This document shows, piece after piece, positions 28,667-36,636 of a stretch of 64,000 nucleotides of DNA. Where the stretch lies: assembly GCF_947495205.1 (NCBI RefSeq), contig NZ_CANLXV010000006.1, positions 124,001 through 188,000 of the forward strand, in the 5' to 3' direction. The notes below the pieces were generated by a model. That model did no database searches, was not told the origin of the DNA, and worked only from the letters and a program-made list of their open reading frames with translations. The position numbers and the translations under genes were made by a program. Source of the stretch: an uncultured Polaribacter sp. (GTDB lineage: Bacteria > Bacteroidota > Bacteroidia > Flavobacteriales > Flavobacteriaceae). Each line of letters opens with the position of its first letter. The first letter of the stretch is position 1.

Positions 28667-30046
28667 TTGAAAATGAAAAAAATAACACTACTTATTGCTT
28701 TAATTTCTTTAAGCGGTATTAGTCAAGTTACTGATATAGCAAAAGGTGGAGAATATAAATTAAACCCTTCTAAAATTGCTTGTATTAATGACAATACGAA
28801 AGCTAAAATTGCTATTCAAATTCAAAAGAGTAGACTTAAATTACGCAAACAAGGAAAATTAAAATCTAAAAAAACAGCGGAAAAACCTTCTTTTATTTGG
28901 CCTGTTAGAAAAAATGCACAAACACCTTACAACAATTCTTGGGCAGTATCTAACTTTTTAGATTATGACACAAATTTTCCTAACAAATTAAAAGATTACA
29001 ATTGTGGTACAAGAACTTATGACACCCAAGATGGTTACAATCATAATGGTCTTGATATTTATACTTGGCCATTCAGCTGGTATCAATTTCAAAATAATAT
29101 GTCTGAAGTTATTGCAGCAGCAGCAGGAACAATTATTTTTAAAGAAGATGGCAAACCAGACATGAATTGTGGTTTTAGCAACCTTACTTGGAACGCGGTT
29201 TACATAGAACATAGTGATGGCAGTGTAGCTTGGTATGGCCATTTAAAAACAGGTACATTAACCAATAAAAACGTTGGAGATAGTGTAGCTGAAGGAGAAT
29301 ATTTAGGCGTAATTGGTAGCTCTGGTAGTTCTACAGGTCCTCATTTACATTTTGAAGTATATGATAATAACAACAATTTAGTAGATCCTTTTACGGGTCC
29401 TTGTAACACAGCTGCTTCTTGGTGGAAAAACCAACCAGATTACTATTCGCCAAATATAAATACGGTATTAACACATAATTCTGCTCCAGAATTTAATACT
29501 TGTCCGCAAACAGAAACAACAAATATAAAAAATGAGTTTTTGCCTAATACTAAGGTTATTCTTGCCTCTTATTTTAAAGATCAAAAAGCTGGTACAAGCT
29601 CAAATTACAACCTCACAGGTCCTGGAGGTTTTAGTAGAAGTTGGAGTAAAAGTTTTACTAGTAATTTTGACAGTTCGTATTGGTTTTGGACTATGAAAAA
29701 TCTAAATACTATAGGAGAATACACTTTTACGGTTACTTATGAAGGACAAACTGTTGCGCATAAATTTAATGTAGTTAATGTATTAAACGTAACTGCAGAA
29801 AATATAAAAGCGTTTAAAATACTTACCAATCCTGTAAAAAATGTTTTAAAAATAAATACCCCTAACAATACAAATATAAAAGACTATAATACAATTATAT
29901 ATAATAATTTAGGACAAGAAATGTATAAAAACAATGCCCTAACAACTAATTTAGATGTGCAATTCTTAAACAAAGGCTTGTATATTGTTAAAATATACAG
30001 CAAACTTAATTATTCATCTAAATCTATTAAAATTATTAAAGAATAG
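28667..30046 (+). CDS. secreted M23 (LytM-type) peptidase with a type IX sorting domain
   Basis: 459 residues with a signal peptide ending SGISQ. The M23 domain has the zinc ligands HNGLD (H126, D130) and HLHFE (H226/H228) within YGHLKTGTL...GSSGSSTGPHLHFEVYD. Residues ~383-459 are a type A C-terminal sorting domain (FKILTNPVKNVLKI, IYNNLGQEMYKN, LNKGLYIVKIYS), so the type IX system should carry it to the cell surface. M23 enzymes cut glycine- or DAP-linked peptide bonds in peptidoglycan or other peptides. It is convergent with the M28 peptidase gene. Confidence 0.93.
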   Translation: MKMKKITLLIALISLSGISQVTDIAKGGEYKLNPSKIACINDNTKAKIAIQIQKSRLKLRKQGKLKSKKTAEKPSFIWPVRKNAQTPYNNSWAVSNFLDYDTNFPNKLKDYNCGTRTYDTQDGYNHNGLDIYTWPFSWYQFQNNMSEVIAAAAGTIIFKEDGKPDMNCGFSNLTWNAVYIEHSDGSVAWYGHLKTGTLTNKNVGDSVAEGEYLGVIGSSGSSTGPHLHFEVYDNNNNLVDPFTGPCNTAASWWKNQPDYYSPNINTVLTHNSAPEFNTCPQTETTNIKNEFLPNTKVILASYFKDQKAGTSSNYNLTGPGGFSRSWSKSFTSNFDSSYWFWTMKNLNTIGEYTFTVTYEGQTVAHKFNVVNVLNVTAENIKAFKILTNPVKNVLKINTPNNTNIKDYNTIIYNNLGQEMYKNNALTTNLDVQFLNKGLYIVKIYSKLNYSSKSIKIIKE

Positions 30047-30118
30047 TGCTTGCACTAAATATCTAATTACAAACTAAACCTGTTTCCCAAAATGTAAACA
30101 ATATTTTAGGAAGCAGAT

Positions 30119-31126
30119 TTAATTTTTTAACACTACCCTACTTGGTGTATCTGTGCCGTTTACAATACTTTTAGTTCCTTGAGCCACAGCTTGTATGGTT
30201 TGTGTAATTACAGTCATATTTAAAGTTTCTGCCTCGTCAGATAATTGATGATAATCTGGATCTACATCTATTGGAGTGGTAGAAAATGTATGAGATGGCA
30301 CACCTAACTTTGCTAAAGACGCATTATCTGACCTAAAAAACAAATTGTACTTTTTATAAGGATCTGGAAACAATTGATAACCTGTTCCTTCTAAATTTTT
30401 CTGAATAATTTTACCAAAATCACTTCTTTCAAAACCAGTTAACCAAGCCGTATTTGGACCAAAACTTGGTGTTTTCCCAATCATTTCTAAATTAATTCCT
30501 GCAACAAATTTGCTAGCGTCAATTCCTTTACCAAAATGTGTAGAACCAATTAAACCCATTTCTTCGGCTGTAAAAGCTGCAAAAACAATTGTTCTTTCAG
30601 TACCAATTTCTTTAAAATATTTGGCTAAAGTTAAAACTCCTGCAACTCCAGAAGCATCATCATTTGCCCCATTATAAATTAAATCTCCTGTTCCACTATT
30701 TTTCTTTCCTAAATGATCATAATGTGCAGAAATAATTACAATTTCATCTTTTTTACTTTTTCCTTCTAAAACGCCAATAATATTAAATGCCTTAATATTT
30801 TCTTTAGTTCTTCTGGCTTTAAAATCAAAATTTTGTCTGTAAGTATCTAAGCCGTTAAAAGTAGACAAACCAATTTTTTTAAATTCATTTTCTATATAAA
30901 CCGCGGCTTTTTCAATACCTGGTGTACCTGTTTTTCTTCCTTCCATTTCATCAGAAGCCAAAGTGTACAAATGTTTTTTAACCAAATTAGAATCTATTAC
31001 AATTTTAGTTTTAGCAGACAAACCTGCTTTCCCTGGTTTACCATCTGCACCACCTTTGCCTATTTGTACAGAAATACAACTAAAAGTAGTTACAATTATT
31101 AATAAAAGAACCTGTATTTTTTTCAT
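30119..31126 (-). CDS. M28-family zinc aminopeptidase lipoprotein
   Basis: 335 residues with lipobox TTFSC (C17). A short stretch of Gly-X-Y repeats, GKGGADGKPGKAGLS, follows at ~23-37 and would act as a collagen-like spacer. The M28 catalytic domain begins near residue 45 (LVKKHLYTLASDEMEGRKTGTPG is the family signature), with metal ligands at H135 (ISAHYDHLG), D156/D157 (NGANDDASG) and E188/E189 (TAEEMGLIGS). Members release N-terminal residues from peptides. Probably periplasmic and membrane-anchored. It is convergent with the M23 gene and divergent from kdsA. Confidence 0.92.
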   Translation of the reverse strand: MKKIQVLLLIIVTTFSCISVQIGKGGADGKPGKAGLSAKTKIVIDSNLVKKHLYTLASDEMEGRKTGTPGIEKAAVYIENEFKKIGLSTFNGLDTYRQNFDFKARRTKENIKAFNIIGVLEGKSKKDEIVIISAHYDHLGKKNSGTGDLIYNGANDDASGVAGVLTLAKYFKEIGTERTIVFAAFTAEEMGLIGSTHFGKGIDASKFVAGINLEMIGKTPSFGPNTAWLTGFERSDFGKIIQKNLEGTGYQLFPDPYKKYNLFFRSDNASLAKLGVPSHTFSTTPIDVDPDYHQLSDEAETLNMTVITQTIQAVAQGTKSIVNGTDTPSRVVLKN

Positions 31127-31225
31127 TTACTTTATAAATTAAGCCCTAAATATACTGTTTTTTAAATTTATGTACATCCTTATCAAACTAAGAAAAAATC
31201 AAAATATATACCAATAAAAAATATG

Positions 31226-31233
31226 TATTTTTG
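31226..31233 (+). promoter_or_regulatory. kdsA -7 box (TATTTTTG)
   Basis: TATTTTTG matches TAnnTTTG and ends 16 bases before the kdsA ATG, giving a very short leader. The -33 element is not clear. Confidence 0.45.
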
Positions 31234-31249
31234 TTAAAAAATAGATCAA

Positions 31250-32068
31250 ATGATACTTTCTGAAATTCCTAATATAAAACATACAAATTCTAATAATTTC
31301 TTTTTGCTTTGTGGTCCTTGTGCCATAGAAAGCGAAGAAATGGCGTTAAGAATTGCCGAAAAAGTAATAGAAATTACTAACAAACTAGAAATTCCGTACA
31401 TTTTTAAAGGCAGTTTTAAAAAAGCAAATCGCAGTAGAATAGATAGTTTTACAGGAATTGGAGACGAAAAAGCCCTGAAAATTCTTAAAAAAGTTTCAGA
31501 AACATTTAACGTACCAACAGTTACAGATATTCATGAAGTTTCAGATGCAGCAAAAGCTGCAGAATATGTAGATGTTTTACAAATTCCTGCTTTTTTAGTG
31601 CGCCAAACAGATTTAGTAGTTGCAGCTGCAAAAACAGGCAAAGTAGTCAACTTAAAAAAAGGACAATTTATGAGTCCAGCAGCCATGAAACATGCCGTAC
31701 AAAAAGTAAAAGATGCTGGCTCTAACAAAGCGTGGATTACAGATAGAGGCACCATGTTTGGCTACCAAGACATGATTGTAGATTTTAGAGGAATACCAGA
31801 AATGCGTGCATTTGCACCAACTGTTTTAGACGTTACACACTCTTTACAACAGCCCAATCAAACTGCTGGTGTAACAGGTGGCAGGCCAGAAATGATTGAA
31901 ACTATTGCCAGAGCTGGCGTTGTAAATAATGTAGATGGTCTGTTTATAGAAACTCATTTTGACCCTGCAAACGCAAAATCAGACGGCGCAAATATGTTAC
32001 ATTTAGATAATTTAGAAGCTCTTTTAACAAATTTAGTAGCCATTAGAAAAACTATAAATAAGTTATAA
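31250..32068 (+). CDS. kdsA: 3-deoxy-8-phosphooctulonate synthase KdsA
   Basis: 272 residues. The signatures of KDO-8-phosphate synthase are all present: FFLLCGPCAIESEEMALRIAE at the start, FKGSFKKANRSRIDSFTGIG, GQFMSPAAMKHAV, WITDRGTMFGYQDMIVD and VDGLFIETHFDPANAKSDGANML. It condenses arabinose-5-phosphate with phosphoenolpyruvate for lipopolysaccharide core (Kdo). The cysteine, Asn and histidine of metal-dependent forms are not diagnosed here. It has its own promoter. Confidence 0.96.
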   Translation: MILSEIPNIKHTNSNNFFLLCGPCAIESEEMALRIAEKVIEITNKLEIPYIFKGSFKKANRSRIDSFTGIGDEKALKILKKVSETFNVPTVTDIHEVSDAAKAAEYVDVLQIPAFLVRQTDLVVAAAKTGKVVNLKKGQFMSPAAMKHAVQKVKDAGSNKAWITDRGTMFGYQDMIVDFRGIPEMRAFAPTVLDVTHSLQQPNQTAGVTGGRPEMIETIARAGVVNNVDGLFIETHFDPANAKSDGANMLHLDNLEALLTNLVAIRKTINKL

Positions 32069-32091
32069 AAACCAAATTTCTAATATTGTTT

Positions 32092-32173
32092 GGGCGTTTT
32101 AACAGGCTTTCACTACTCGCTTTTTTTCTGAAAAAGAAAAAAGAGCTCAAACAAGCCGTTCAATCCCTAACGC
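32092..32173 (-). repeat. structured dispersed repeat, copy 2 (minus orientation)
   Basis: Read on the minus strand it runs GCGTTAGGGATTGAACGG ... GAGTAGTGAAAGCCTG ... AACGCCC, and matches the elements at 36399-36501 and 57136-57217. GCGTT pairs with AACGC at the ends and GGG with CCT inside, and an A/T-rich inner hairpin (GAGCTCTTTTTTC / GAAAAAAAGCGAG) lies between. It sits in the kdsA-transglutaminase spacer, in opposite orientation to both. Confidence 0.88.
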
Positions 32174-32250
32174 AAATTCGTTATATTCATAAAAATTCTA
32201 ACAAAAAAGGCACAATAATTGTTTAATATAAAGCATAAATTTTACAAAAT

Positions 32251-33204
32251 ATGAAACCCTTTTTGTTGCTTTTTTTATTAGTTTCTATTGCAGTAAATTC
32301 TCAAGAATTTGCCAAAGTAGATCAGTTGGTATTAAACTATCCCAAATTTTCTAATGTAGCAAACTTGGCTTCAAAAATAAAAAAAGACTTTTCTACAGAT
32401 AAAGATAAAGCAAGAGCAGCCTTTATTTGGTTGGCAAATAATATAAATTACGATTTAGAAGAATATTACAATCCAAAACAAAGAACCTACAGCTTTAAAT
32501 ATAGAAACGAAGCCGAGAAATTAGAGAAAATTCAGCTTGCAAAAGACCAAATTATAAACACCGCCTTTAAAACCAAAAAAGGAGTTTGCGAAGAATATGC
32601 GCAAGCTTTTAAAAAAATTTGTGATTTACTACAAATAGAAGCTGCTGTAATTAGTGGTAATGTTAGAAACAGCGCCAGTGAAATTGGTATCATTAAAAAC
32701 ACCACCAACCACGCTTGGAACGCTGTAAAAATAGATCATCAATGGATTTTTTTAGACGCCACTTGGGCAGCAGGTTTTTTAAGAAATAACAAATGGATTA
32801 AAAGCTACAATAATTACTTTTACAACATACCCAAAGAAAACATATTTAAAACTCATTTGCCTAAAAAAAGCATTTGGATTTTACGTTTTGGAAGAATTAC
32901 ACCAAAAGAATTTTACAATCAGCCTATTTACAAAGAAGTTTTTTTAGATAGCAAAGCAACACTTTTAAACCCTAAACAAGGCATAATATCGCCAGATAAA
33001 GAAAATAAAATTGTACTTAAATTTAAAAATTTAAATGCAACAACACGTATTATTTACAACTTTAAAGGCAATAGAATTGCTAAAAAACCATTAAAAACAA
33101 CAACAGGTAAAACCACAATAATTACCATACCTAATGCAAAAAGAAATACAGAATTAAACATTTTTATGAACGGCACAATTGCAATGCAATACAAAGTGCA
33201 TTAA
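32251..33204 (+). CDS. secreted transglutaminase-like protein
   Basis: 317 residues with signal peptide MKPFLLLFLLVSIAVNSQ. The papain-fold transglutaminase core has its triad at C113 (KGVCEEYAQAF), H154 (NHAWNAV) and D169 (FLDATWAAG). Residues ~225-317 form a beta-rich C-terminal part. Proteins of this kind in Bacteroidota are peptidase-like or peptide-bond-modifying enzymes at the envelope; the exact reaction is not known. It is a single gene after the structured repeat. Confidence 0.87.
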   Translation: MKPFLLLFLLVSIAVNSQEFAKVDQLVLNYPKFSNVANLASKIKKDFSTDKDKARAAFIWLANNINYDLEEYYNPKQRTYSFKYRNEAEKLEKIQLAKDQIINTAFKTKKGVCEEYAQAFKKICDLLQIEAAVISGNVRNSASEIGIIKNTTNHAWNAVKIDHQWIFLDATWAAGFLRNNKWIKSYNNYFYNIPKENIFKTHLPKKSIWILRFGRITPKEFYNQPIYKEVFLDSKATLLNPKQGIISPDKENKIVLKFKNLNATTRIIYNFKGNRIAKKPLKTTTGKTTIITIPNAKRNTELNIFMNGTIAMQYKVH

Positions 33205-33207
33205 ATA

Positions 33208-33579
33208 CTATTTTTTTTTGTAAAAACCATTACCTTTTAGTTGATGAGCTTTCTCTAAAACGTAAAGCAATACGTCTTCATTTATGGCGTCTAAAGAAAA
33301 ATAACGCAAAGATTTTACTACTTTTCTATTCTCAGCAATTAAATATTCGTTATATTTTGGTAGCGGTTGTGCTAACCAAAAACCAACATCTACATAACCT
33401 TTTTTTAGCGAAGTATTTAAATAGCAAAGCGGCTTGTTATCTAAATAATAAAAAGGTAATTTCCACTTGTATTGCAAATCTGTATCCGTAAAATTACTTT
33501 CTATTATAATTTGTAGATGCAATAAAATACTTTTAAAAGGCTCTGGCTGATTTAAAATATGTGCTTCTGCTGGTTTCAT
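33208..33579 (-). CDS. DUF1801 domain-containing protein
   Basis: 123 residues from the ATG at 33579. A longer start at 33639 would overlap the divergent membrane-protein gene and lacks a family match, so I reject it. The protein begins KPAEAHILNQPEPFKSILLHLQIIIE and has YKWKLPFYYLDNKPLCYLN and KGYVDVGFWL, the core of DUF1801 (a YdhG-like, non-catalytic fold of uncertain role). It is a small cytoplasmic protein, single gene. Confidence 0.85.
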   Translation of the reverse strand: MKPAEAHILNQPEPFKSILLHLQIIIESNFTDTDLQYKWKLPFYYLDNKPLCYLNTSLKKGYVDVGFWLAQPLPKYNEYLIAENRKVVKSLRYFSLDAINEDVLLYVLEKAHQLKGNGFYKKK

Positions 33580-33628
33580 TAACAAAAAATTAGATGCGTT
33601 TTGTATATTTACCCAAGTTATACAATTT

Positions 33629-34204
33629 ATGATAAACAAGAACAGTACTGCGAGTAAAGATAAAAATCATTTTAAACTAACTGGTTTTACAAGTATTTTA
33701 ATTGGAGGTTATTTTATTATTTCTGGTTATATTCTTGAAACTATTTTAAAAGGTTTTTTAATAGATGACAACCCAATGGGAATGTTGTCTGCAGAAATTA
33801 TAGAAATTGTAGCTATTATCATTATTTTTTTGGTTTTTCTTTTTTCTTCTTTAGCGTTATTTTTTAGTGGTAAAAGAAATGCGAAAAAACAAAACAATCA
33901 ACTTTGGAATTCTCTGACAAAAAAAGCAACAAAAACATACCTTATCTTAGTTTTTCTAATTTTTGCTATTTTAATATTTTTAATGAGTTTTGGCAAAATA
34001 GACAGTATTACTCCTATTTTTTTAACGCTATATGCTATTTTATTGTTTGTTTTAAAGCATAAAAAACGCAAAAACATAGTAGTGTTATCTGGTTTAAGTA
34101 TTTTATTGGCCATAATGTGTTTCTTAATTCCAACTTATTGGGCTTCTTCTTTGTCTATTTTAGGAATTGCACATGTAGCTTATGGTATTGCTGTTAGAGA
34201 GTAA
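33629..34204 (+). CDS. small membrane protein, paralogue of 35022-35633
   Basis: 191 residues with about five or six hydrophobic helices (FTSILIGGYFIISGYILE, IIEIVAIIIIFLVFLFSSLALF, ILVFLIFAILIFLMSF, GLSILLAIMCFLIPTYW). It aligns over its length with the membrane protein at 35022 (both have an SG..GILxG opening, a KxxKKxKxNxW loop and a final LGxxHLxYGxAV segment). The second copy is followed by a winged-helix regulator. The function is not recognised. Divergent from the DUF1801 gene. Confidence 0.75.
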   Translation: MINKNSTASKDKNHFKLTGFTSILIGGYFIISGYILETILKGFLIDDNPMGMLSAEIIEIVAIIIIFLVFLFSSLALFFSGKRNAKKQNNQLWNSLTKKATKTYLILVFLIFAILIFLMSFGKIDSITPIFLTLYAILLFVLKHKKRKNIVVLSGLSILLAIMCFLIPTYWASSLSILGIAHVAYGIAVRE

Positions 34205-34294
34205 AAAAACCTAATTCCAAAAATAATTATCTAAGTTTTGTTGTGTAATAACAAAATTATTATTTACTTTGTATTTCAAAGTTCTTTTATTTTT

Positions 34295-34984
34295 ATGAGA
34301 AAAATTTTTATATTATTATTAATACCACTTTTACTATCTTCTTGTATAGAAGATAGCCTTTTTACTGATTCACATAACGGGTCTATAATCTTTAAAATTG
34401 ATTGGGGAAATCGTAGAGAAAATTCTGAACTTTATAAAAAAATTGTAATTGAAAATGACACTTTAGAACTTTTAGATACAAATATTATTATTTCTGATAT
34501 AAAGCTCATTGGAGAAAACAATACTTATAATCTTTCGGATTATTTAATGCTAAAAGATGTAAAATCTGTTTCATTCAGAAGTGTAAAGTTTGATAGTTAC
34601 AAAATTTCCTTTACAATTGGTTTAGACACAACAATACATAATAACTTAAATAGTTTTGAAAATTTATATATAAACGATAATTATTATATTCTAAAATCAA
34701 TCATATCAGATAGATATAATGAAAAAACATACTTTTATAATTTAACAGATATTAGTAAAGAAATTTCATATTTTGATGCTTCTCTAGATGGTTTTAAACC
34801 AGGAGCTGGTATATTTGTTAATCAAGCTGAAATTTACATTAATCTTGAGAACATTCTATTAACACCAAATATCATTAATAAAGACGAACTTACAGAAAGT
34901 GTTATAGACAATGAAAAATTACAGATAAAAATGTTTGAGAATCTTAAAAATAGTTCCATTAAAGCTAATTTTATTTACGATTAA
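34295..34984 (+). CDS. putative lipoprotein, weakly MbnP-like
   Basis: 229 residues from the ATG at 34295; an upstream TTG-type start at 34238 would add 19 residues before the MRKIFILLLIPLLLSSC lipobox, so 34295 is preferred. The mature part has beta-strand spacing (GSIIFKIDWGN, LLDTNIIISDIKLIGENN, YKISFTIGLDTTIHNN) that loosely resembles MbnP-type proteins, but the key residues are not clear. It is probably exported to the outer membrane. A -7-like TTTACTTTG lies just upstream. No firm family. Confidence 0.72.
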   Translation: MRKIFILLLIPLLLSSCIEDSLFTDSHNGSIIFKIDWGNRRENSELYKKIVIENDTLELLDTNIIISDIKLIGENNTYNLSDYLMLKDVKSVSFRSVKFDSYKISFTIGLDTTIHNNLNSFENLYINDNYYILKSIISDRYNEKTYFYNLTDISKEISYFDASLDGFKPGAGIFVNQAEIYINLENILLTPNIINKDELTESVIDNEKLQIKMFENLKNSSIKANFIYD

Positions 34985-35021
34985 ATGAATATTAATAACT
35001 AATTTTCAAAGTTCTTTAAAG

Positions 35022-35633
35022 ATGAGTAAAGAAGAGTATTTAAAAGACATATCAGAAATTAAAAACTTAATGAATAAATCATCTAAATTTATTTCATTAA
35101 GTGGTTTTTCTGGTATTTTAGCAGGAATTTATGCGTTGGCAGGAGCTACCTACTTTTACGCAACAAGTAGCACAATATTATTATCCGATTTAAATGAAAT
35201 TGAAATACAAAAAGCCACAGTTATTTTAGTAATTATAGGAATTTTATCAACCTTAACAACTATCGCCTTTACCTCAAAAAGAGCTAAAAAAATTAAAGAA
35301 AACTCTTGGGATCATAAAACCAAAAATTTAATACATTCTTTTACAACACCTTTAGTTATAGGTGTTTTATTTGTTCTTATTCTATTTTTTAAAAATGAGT
35401 ATGATTATTTAATTTCGTTGCTACTAATTTTTTATGGAACTGCCTTAATAAATTCCTCATTAAGAACTACAAATCATGTAAAACCACTTGGTTACATTCA
35501 AGTAGCTTTTGGTTTAATTTGTGCTATTTTTTCTAATTATAGTTTCATCTTTTTTACTTTTGGATTCGGCTTAGTTCACCTAATTTATGGATGTGTTATT
35601 TATGCTAAGTTTGATAAGAAAAAAGCATTTTGA
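35022..35633 (+). CDS. small membrane protein next to a winged-helix regulator
   Basis: 203 residues: an acidic N-terminal helix (MSKEEYLKDISEIKNLMNKSSK) followed by six hydrophobic helices. It is a diverged copy of the protein at 33629. The winged-helix gene begins inside its stop codon (TTGA overlap), so the two are co-translated. The pairing of a membrane protein with an ArsR-like regulator suggests that the membrane protein may sense or relay a signal, which is an inference only. Confidence 0.82.
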   Translation: MSKEEYLKDISEIKNLMNKSSKFISLSGFSGILAGIYALAGATYFYATSSTILLSDLNEIEIQKATVILVIIGILSTLTTIAFTSKRAKKIKENSWDHKTKNLIHSFTTPLVIGVLFVLILFFKNEYDYLISLLLIFYGTALINSSLRTTNHVKPLGYIQVAFGLICAIFSNYSFIFFTFGFGLVHLIYGCVIYAKFDKKKAF

Positions 35634-35923
35634 AAAATATTCTTATCAATATAAACAAAGCTTTTGATCATAGAATTAGACTAGGTATTATGTCTATTTT
35701 AGTTGTAAATGATTATGCAGATTTTAAAAAGCTAAAAGAATTATTAGGTGTTACGGATGGTAATCTTGCCAGTCATTTAAAAGCATTAGAAAAAGTAGCA
35801 TATATAAGATTTGAAAAACATTTTATAAATAGAAAACCCAATACAAAATATTTTACCACAACATTAGGTAGGCAAGAATTTAAAAAACACATAGATGCTT
35901 TGGAAAAATTAATCAAAAACTAA
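35630..35923 (+). CDS. winged-helix transcriptional regulator
   Basis: 97 residues starting at TTG. The winged helix is FDHRIRLGIMSILVVNDYADFKKLKELLGVTDGNLASHLKALEKVAYIRFEKHFINRKPNTKYFTTTLGRQEF, a small ArsR/MarR-like fold, with LGVTDGNLASHLKALE as the recognition helix. Family members repress or activate small neighbouring operons. Its start codon overlaps the stop of the membrane protein upstream, so the two share a transcript; the target is probably this unit itself. Confidence 0.87.
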   Translation: MKNILININKAFDHRIRLGIMSILVVNDYADFKKLKELLGVTDGNLASHLKALEKVAYIRFEKHFINRKPNTKYFTTTLGRQEFKKHIDALEKLIKN

Positions 35924-35925
35924 TT

Positions 35926-36024
35926 TTAGGAACTTCTTTTAGTATTGGCGATTTAGTGGCCTACACTTTAGGAATTGTAACAATTATTATTCTTGAAAAA
36001 GTAGTGAGAAAACTAAAAGCTTAA
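35926..36024 (+). pseudogene. remnant of a DUF2809-like membrane protein (C-terminal 32 residues)
   Basis: Directly after the winged-helix stop, an unstarted frame encodes LGTSFSIGDLVAYTLGIV and then TIIILEKVVRKLKA before a stop at 36022-36024. The pattern GTSF...DLxAYTLGI...EK is the conserved C-terminal end of DUF2809 membrane proteins. The missing front part has no counterpart upstream, where the frame runs into the winged-helix gene, so I read this as a gene remnant left by a deletion or by insertion of the regulator. Confidence 0.45.
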
Positions 36025-36033
36025 AATAAAATA

Positions 36034-36258
36034 CTACGTAAAATCTCTTTGAATTTTACGAACTACGTCTTCTAAACCGTTTAATTGCAATTCATAAACA
36101 AGTTCCATTTGTTTACCTAATTTACCATTGGGAAAACCTTTATTTTTATACCAAACAATGTAATGCTCTGGTAAATCTATTAAAAACCTGCCTTTAAATT
36201 TACCAAAAGGCATTTTTGCTTGTGCTAAATCTATTAAAAATTGTTGATTTTGTTCCAA
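36034..36258 (-). CDS. DUF3820 family protein
   Basis: 74 residues from a TTG start. AKMPFGKFKGRFLIDLPEHYIVWYKNKGFPNGKLGKQMELVYELQLNGL contains the full DUF3820 signature (MPFGKxKG, DLPExY, KGFPxGKLG). DUF3820 proteins are small cytoplasmic proteins of unsettled role. It is a single gene, upstream of the ssrA region on the opposite strand. Confidence 0.9.
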   Translation of the reverse strand: MEQNQQFLIDLAQAKMPFGKFKGRFLIDLPEHYIVWYKNKGFPNGKLGKQMELVYELQLNGLEDVVRKIQRDFT

Positions 36259-36362
36259 AAAAAAAATATTTTTATGCGTCTTGTAAAGGTCTTAATTTAG
36301 GTTTGGTAATTGTTCTTTTTAGCTAAAGATTTTTAATTTTATTTTTTCTTTAATAAGTGCAG

Positions 36363-36392
36363 TTGTAATACTTATAACTTTTTGTACTTTTG
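36363..36392 (+). promoter_or_regulatory. promoter before the structured repeat and ssrA
   Basis: TTG at 36363-36365 and TACTTTTG at 36385-36392 are separated by 19 bases, the standard Bacteroidota promoter arrangement. Transcription should begin just before the structured repeat at 36399. Upstream, 36259-36362 holds nothing I can identify. Confidence 0.65.
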
Positions 36393-36398
36393 CAGACC

Positions 36399-36501
36399 GC
36401 GTTAGGGATTGAGCGGTTTGTTTGAGTTCTTTTGTGTAATGTAATGGAACAAAAAACGAGTAGCGAAAGCCCGACCACACTTTTTCTGTGTGGTAACGCC
36501 C
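36399..36501 (+). ncRNA. structured dispersed element, copy 1 (upstream of ssrA)
   Basis: The 103-base element runs GCGTTAGGGATTGAGCGG ... GAGTAGCGAAAGCCCG ... GGTAACGCCC. GCGTTA pairs with TAACGC at the ends, GGG with CCC inside, GTTC with GAAC in the inner arm, and ACCACAC with GTGTGGT in an extra hairpin absent from the other copies. Three copies keep the stems despite base changes, so it behaves as a conserved RNA rather than mere DNA. It begins ~7 bases after a -7 box. It resembles the structured repeats widespread in Flavobacteriia; I cannot confirm an Rfam family name. Confidence 0.7.
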
Positions 36502-36560
36502 TAAAAAATGGTATTACTTTATGCTGTTTTTTTGTGTTCTTTGACAAAATATAATAAAAA

Positions 36561-36634
36561 TTGCATTAAGAATTACAATTTCAAAACAAATTGGTATTCA
36601 TGCAATAAGGCAAATTAAAATTTGCTTTTTTATT
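36561..36634 (+). other. hairpin plus terminator-like stem just upstream of ssrA
   Basis: An imperfect long hairpin spans 36561-36605 (TTGCAT pairs with ATGCAA, GAAT with ATTC, CAATTT with AAATTG). It is followed by GCAAAT-TAAA-ATTTGC and a T-rich run at 36610-36634. This looks like a small-RNA terminator or a processed leader directly before the tmRNA 5' end. 36502-36560 shows no gene. Confidence 0.45.
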
Positions 36635-36636
36635 AA

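Noticed and set aside
36350..36547. ORF of 65 codons on the minus strand upstream of ssrA
   Set aside because: It lies inside the structured repeat and the ssrA promoter region and has no recognisable protein features.
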